Below are positions 6,417-8,278 of a stretch of 8,278 nucleotides of DNA, piece after piece. Each line of letters starts with the position of its first letter. Within the stretch, counting starts at the first letter, position 1. The DNA is from Pseudomonadota bacterium. Lineage in GTDB: Bacteria > Desulfobacterota > WTBG01 > CAIYCZ01. The notes beneath the pieces are model-generated. The model was not told the origin of the DNA and did no database searches. It saw nothing but the letters and a program-made list of their open reading frames with translations. The stretch spans positions 1 to 8,278 of the forward strand of contig JAPLIX010000339.1 in the NCBI GenBank assembly GCA_026388865.1, given 5' to 3'. Made by a program: the position numbers and the translations under genes.

Positions 6417-8278
6417 TTATTCCTTCATCTTTTTAAGAGTCAGCGCTTCGCGCACGAGCCGCAGAATATCATCCACCGTGAACGGCTTGTTTAGAATATG
6501 GTTCACGCTGCTCTTCTCCATGTCATCCTTATCCAGGTTAATGCCCCAGCCCGTTATGAGGGCAACTGCTACCTCCGGGGCTATCTTCTTTACTTCTGTT
6601 GCCACCTCCCACCCTGACATGCCCGGCATGCCGAGATCGGTAAAGACCATGTCAAAGGCCCTGCTCGCTAAGATCTCCAGCCCTTGCCTGCCATCCCTGG
6701 CTGCAGCCACCTCATGACCGTGCATCGTCAAAATGTCGCGCAGCAGCTCCCGCACATCTTCTTCATCATCAATAATGAGGATTGCTGCTGTTTCTGTTTC
6801 CGTTTTCTTCACTGCCTGCGGTGGCTCCTCCTGTGATACTTTCTCAATCTCCTTCAGGGGGAACCGGATGACAAAAACGGTGCCGCTTCCATCCTTGCTC
6901 TCAACGGTAATGGTCCCCTGATGCCTGGTGATAATACCGTATGATACGCTCATACCCAGGCCAGTGGACTGCGGTCCCTTGGTGGTGAAAAAAGGATCAA
7001 AGATGCGCTCCACGACGTGGGGCGGCATGCCGCTGCCGGTATCGGTCAGCCGCAGGCACACATGCGTATGTTCCTTAAATGTCTCGACCCTGATGGTTCC
7101 TCCCCCGGGCATGGCATCCAGCGAATTGTTGATGAGATTGGTGAGCACCTCGCGAAGCTCTGCAGGGCTGCCCAGAATCGGGGGCACATCTGACAGCTGT
7201 TTAACAATGGTGAAATATATGCCCTTGAGCTCCGCTTCATCCTTCCACCGGCCACGGGTCAAATCCAGCGCCTGCGCAACAACTTTATTGATATCAACCG
7301 CGACAGCGTCCTTATCATCAGGCCTGATGCGGGCGAATTCCTGAATGCGTCTCACGGTTTCGGCGCCGTCAGCTGCTGCCCGCTCAATCACTTCAAGACC
7401 CTGCTTCAGCTCATGGTACGCTTTGCGCCGCTCTGAGCCGGCGAACTCCTCCAAATGCATCCGCAACAGCTGTGCCCGCCCCAGTATGGCGGCAAGCACA
7501 TTGTTAAAATCATGGGCAACGCCGCCGGCCAGTTCCCCCAGGTCCCGCAGTTTTTCCGCCTGCAGCAGCTTTGTTTCCATGGAGCGCTGCTCGGTAACAT
7601 CCACGCCGGTTTCAAGCACGCCAATAACCCTGCCCTCTGTATCTTTAAGCTGCGTGCCCCGGGTAAATATTATTTTTTCTTCGCCGCTTTTGGTGGTGAT
7701 AAACTGGTGGTAGGGACTGACAGCAGCGCCGCTGGTTATCTCCTGGGTCATTTTAGCAAATGCCTCCCGGTCCATGCGCATCGGGATAGTTTTGAGCAAC
7801 TCTTTCCCCAGCACCTCGTCCCTGCAGTAGCCGGTCACTTCCTCGGCCTTGCGGTTAAAAAGAATCACCTTGTCTTCAAGATCAAGGGCAATGATGATCA
7901 CATCGGCGGTTTCGATGATGGTCCGGGTAAACTCTTTTTCCTGCTGCAGCGCTTTATCGGCGCGCTTGCGTTCACTTATGTCGCGCACTATGCAGGAAAA
8001 GAATACCTCATGACGGGACTTCCAGGTGGCAAAAGACATCTCGGCGGGGAACTCCTCGCCGCTCTTTCTGAGCCCGGTAAACTCAAATGAGATGCCGCCG
8101 AGATCAAACACTCCCGTCGATACGACCCGCTCTAATCCGCCCTGCATATACTCGTGGTAGCGCTCAGGAATGATCAGCGTAAGCGGCTTTCCCAGCATCT
8201 CGCCCGCAGTATAGCCAAAAACTGATTCAGCAGCATTATTCCAGAATAGTATGATCGCCTTGCTGTCAATGCAGACAA
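6417..8278 (-). CDS. Hybrid sensor histidine kinase, PAS-PAS-HisKA-HATPase-REC (5' partial)
   Basis: 619 residues are visible; the frame stays open to the right edge, so the N-terminus is missing. Numbering from the first complete codon (8276): PAS 1 at ~1-100 (FWNNAAESVFGYTAGEMLGK; ends RDISERKR), PAS 2 at ~117-230 (VILFNRKAEEVTGY; ends VDVTEQ), HisKA with phospho-acceptor H255 in GGVAHDFNN, and a HATPase domain with N383/N384 (N box, LINNSLDAM), DTGSGM (412-417), FDPFFTTKG and TGLGM (438-442). A C-terminal receiver follows with D503/D504, phospho-acceptor D547 in FTDLGMPGMSG, and K597 in NKPF. All catalytic residues are present. No membrane segment is visible, and the two PAS domains suggest cytoplasmic sensing. 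The fused receiver implies a phosphorelay, with no DNA-binding output here. An internal ATG at 8198 falls inside PAS 1 and is not the true start. The ligand is unknown. Confidence 0.93.
   Translation of the reverse strand, partial: VCIDSKAIILFWNNAAESVFGYTAGEMLGKPLTLIIPERYHEYMQGGLERVVSTGVFDLGGISFEFTGLRKSGEEFPAEMSFATWKSRHEVFFSCIVRDISERKRADKALQQEKEFTRTIIETADVIIIALDLEDKVILFNRKAEEVTGYCRDEVLGKELLKTIPMRMDREAFAKMTQEITSGAAVSPYHQFITTKSGEEKIIFTRGTQLKDTEGRVIGVLETGVDVTEQRSMETKLLQAEKLRDLGELAGGVAHDFNNVLAAILGRAQLLRMHLEEFAGSERRKAYHELKQGLEVIERAAADGAETVRRIQEFARIRPDDKDAVAVDINKVVAQALDLTRGRWKDEAELKGIYFTIVKQLSDVPPILGSPAELREVLTNLINNSLDAMPGGGTIRVETFKEHTHVCLRLTDTGSGMPPHVVERIFDPFFTTKGPQSTGLGMSVSYGIITRHQGTITVESKDGSGTVFVIRFPLKEIEKVSQEEPPQAVKKTETETAAILIIDDEEDVRELLRDILTMHGHEVAAARDGRQGLEILASRAFDMVFTDLGMPGMSGWEVATEVKKIAPEVAVALITGWGINLDKDDMEKSSVNHILNKPFTVDDILRLVREALTLKKMKE

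Noticed and set aside
6251..6436. Short open frame in the convergent spacer
   Set aside because: It has a TTG start, no Shine-Dalgarno, no recognisable motif, and it overlaps the 3' end of the kinase gene.
7455..8090. Plus-strand open frame of 211 codons opposite the kinase
   Set aside because: It is a shadow of the PAS and HisKA coding region, with no ribosome binding site and no family features.

Overview
This window looks like a piece of a chromosome from an environmental, probably uncultivated Gram-negative-type bacterium. Its genes are about 55-60% G+C by eye. Four things point that way: a B12-binding radical SAM enzyme, a NodU/CmcH-type carbamoyltransferase, a GT-C membrane glycosyltransferase and a PAS-rich hybrid histidine kinase of the style common in Desulfobacterota or Omnitrophota genomes. 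Intergenic DNA packed with short inverted repeats fits the same picture. No rRNA or marker gene is present, so the phylum is a guess.

Layout. Positions 2-121 hold the last 39 codons of an unidentified gene, whose stop overlaps the start of a B12-binding-domain radical SAM protein (118-1536). A short, A+T-rich four-helix-bundle (S23/IVP family) gene follows (1625-1981), with related GGAAT/ATTCC repeats on both sides. Next comes a carbamoyltransferase (2052-3746) with a strong Shine-Dalgarno. The 577-base gap 3747-4323 has no convincing gene. It contains a cluster of three adjacent hairpins, a ~120-bp element with AATGACAAAAT ends, and a ~275-bp element with 22-bp imperfect terminal inverted repeats of the CCACAGAG type. 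A 12-13-span GT39-like glycosyltransferase (4330-6093) follows and ends at a strong, probably bidirectional terminator (6202-6239). On the minus strand, converging on that terminator, is a hybrid sensor kinase (6417-8278) whose N-terminus lies beyond the right edge.

How the genes may work together. The radical SAM enzyme, carbamoyltransferase and membrane glycosyltransferase are all plus-strand and are typical of cell-surface glycan, glycolipid or secondary-metabolite tailoring. A plausible but unproven reading is modification (for example radical methylation) and O-carbamoylation of a sugar or lipid-linked product, followed by transfer from a polyprenyl-phosphate sugar at the membrane. The four-helix-bundle gene looks like a later insertion into this unit. 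The kinase is convergent and need not be related. I found no defence system, CRISPR array, RNA gene or complete insertion sequence. The most unusual part is the layered repeat region between the carbamoyltransferase and the glycosyltransferase.
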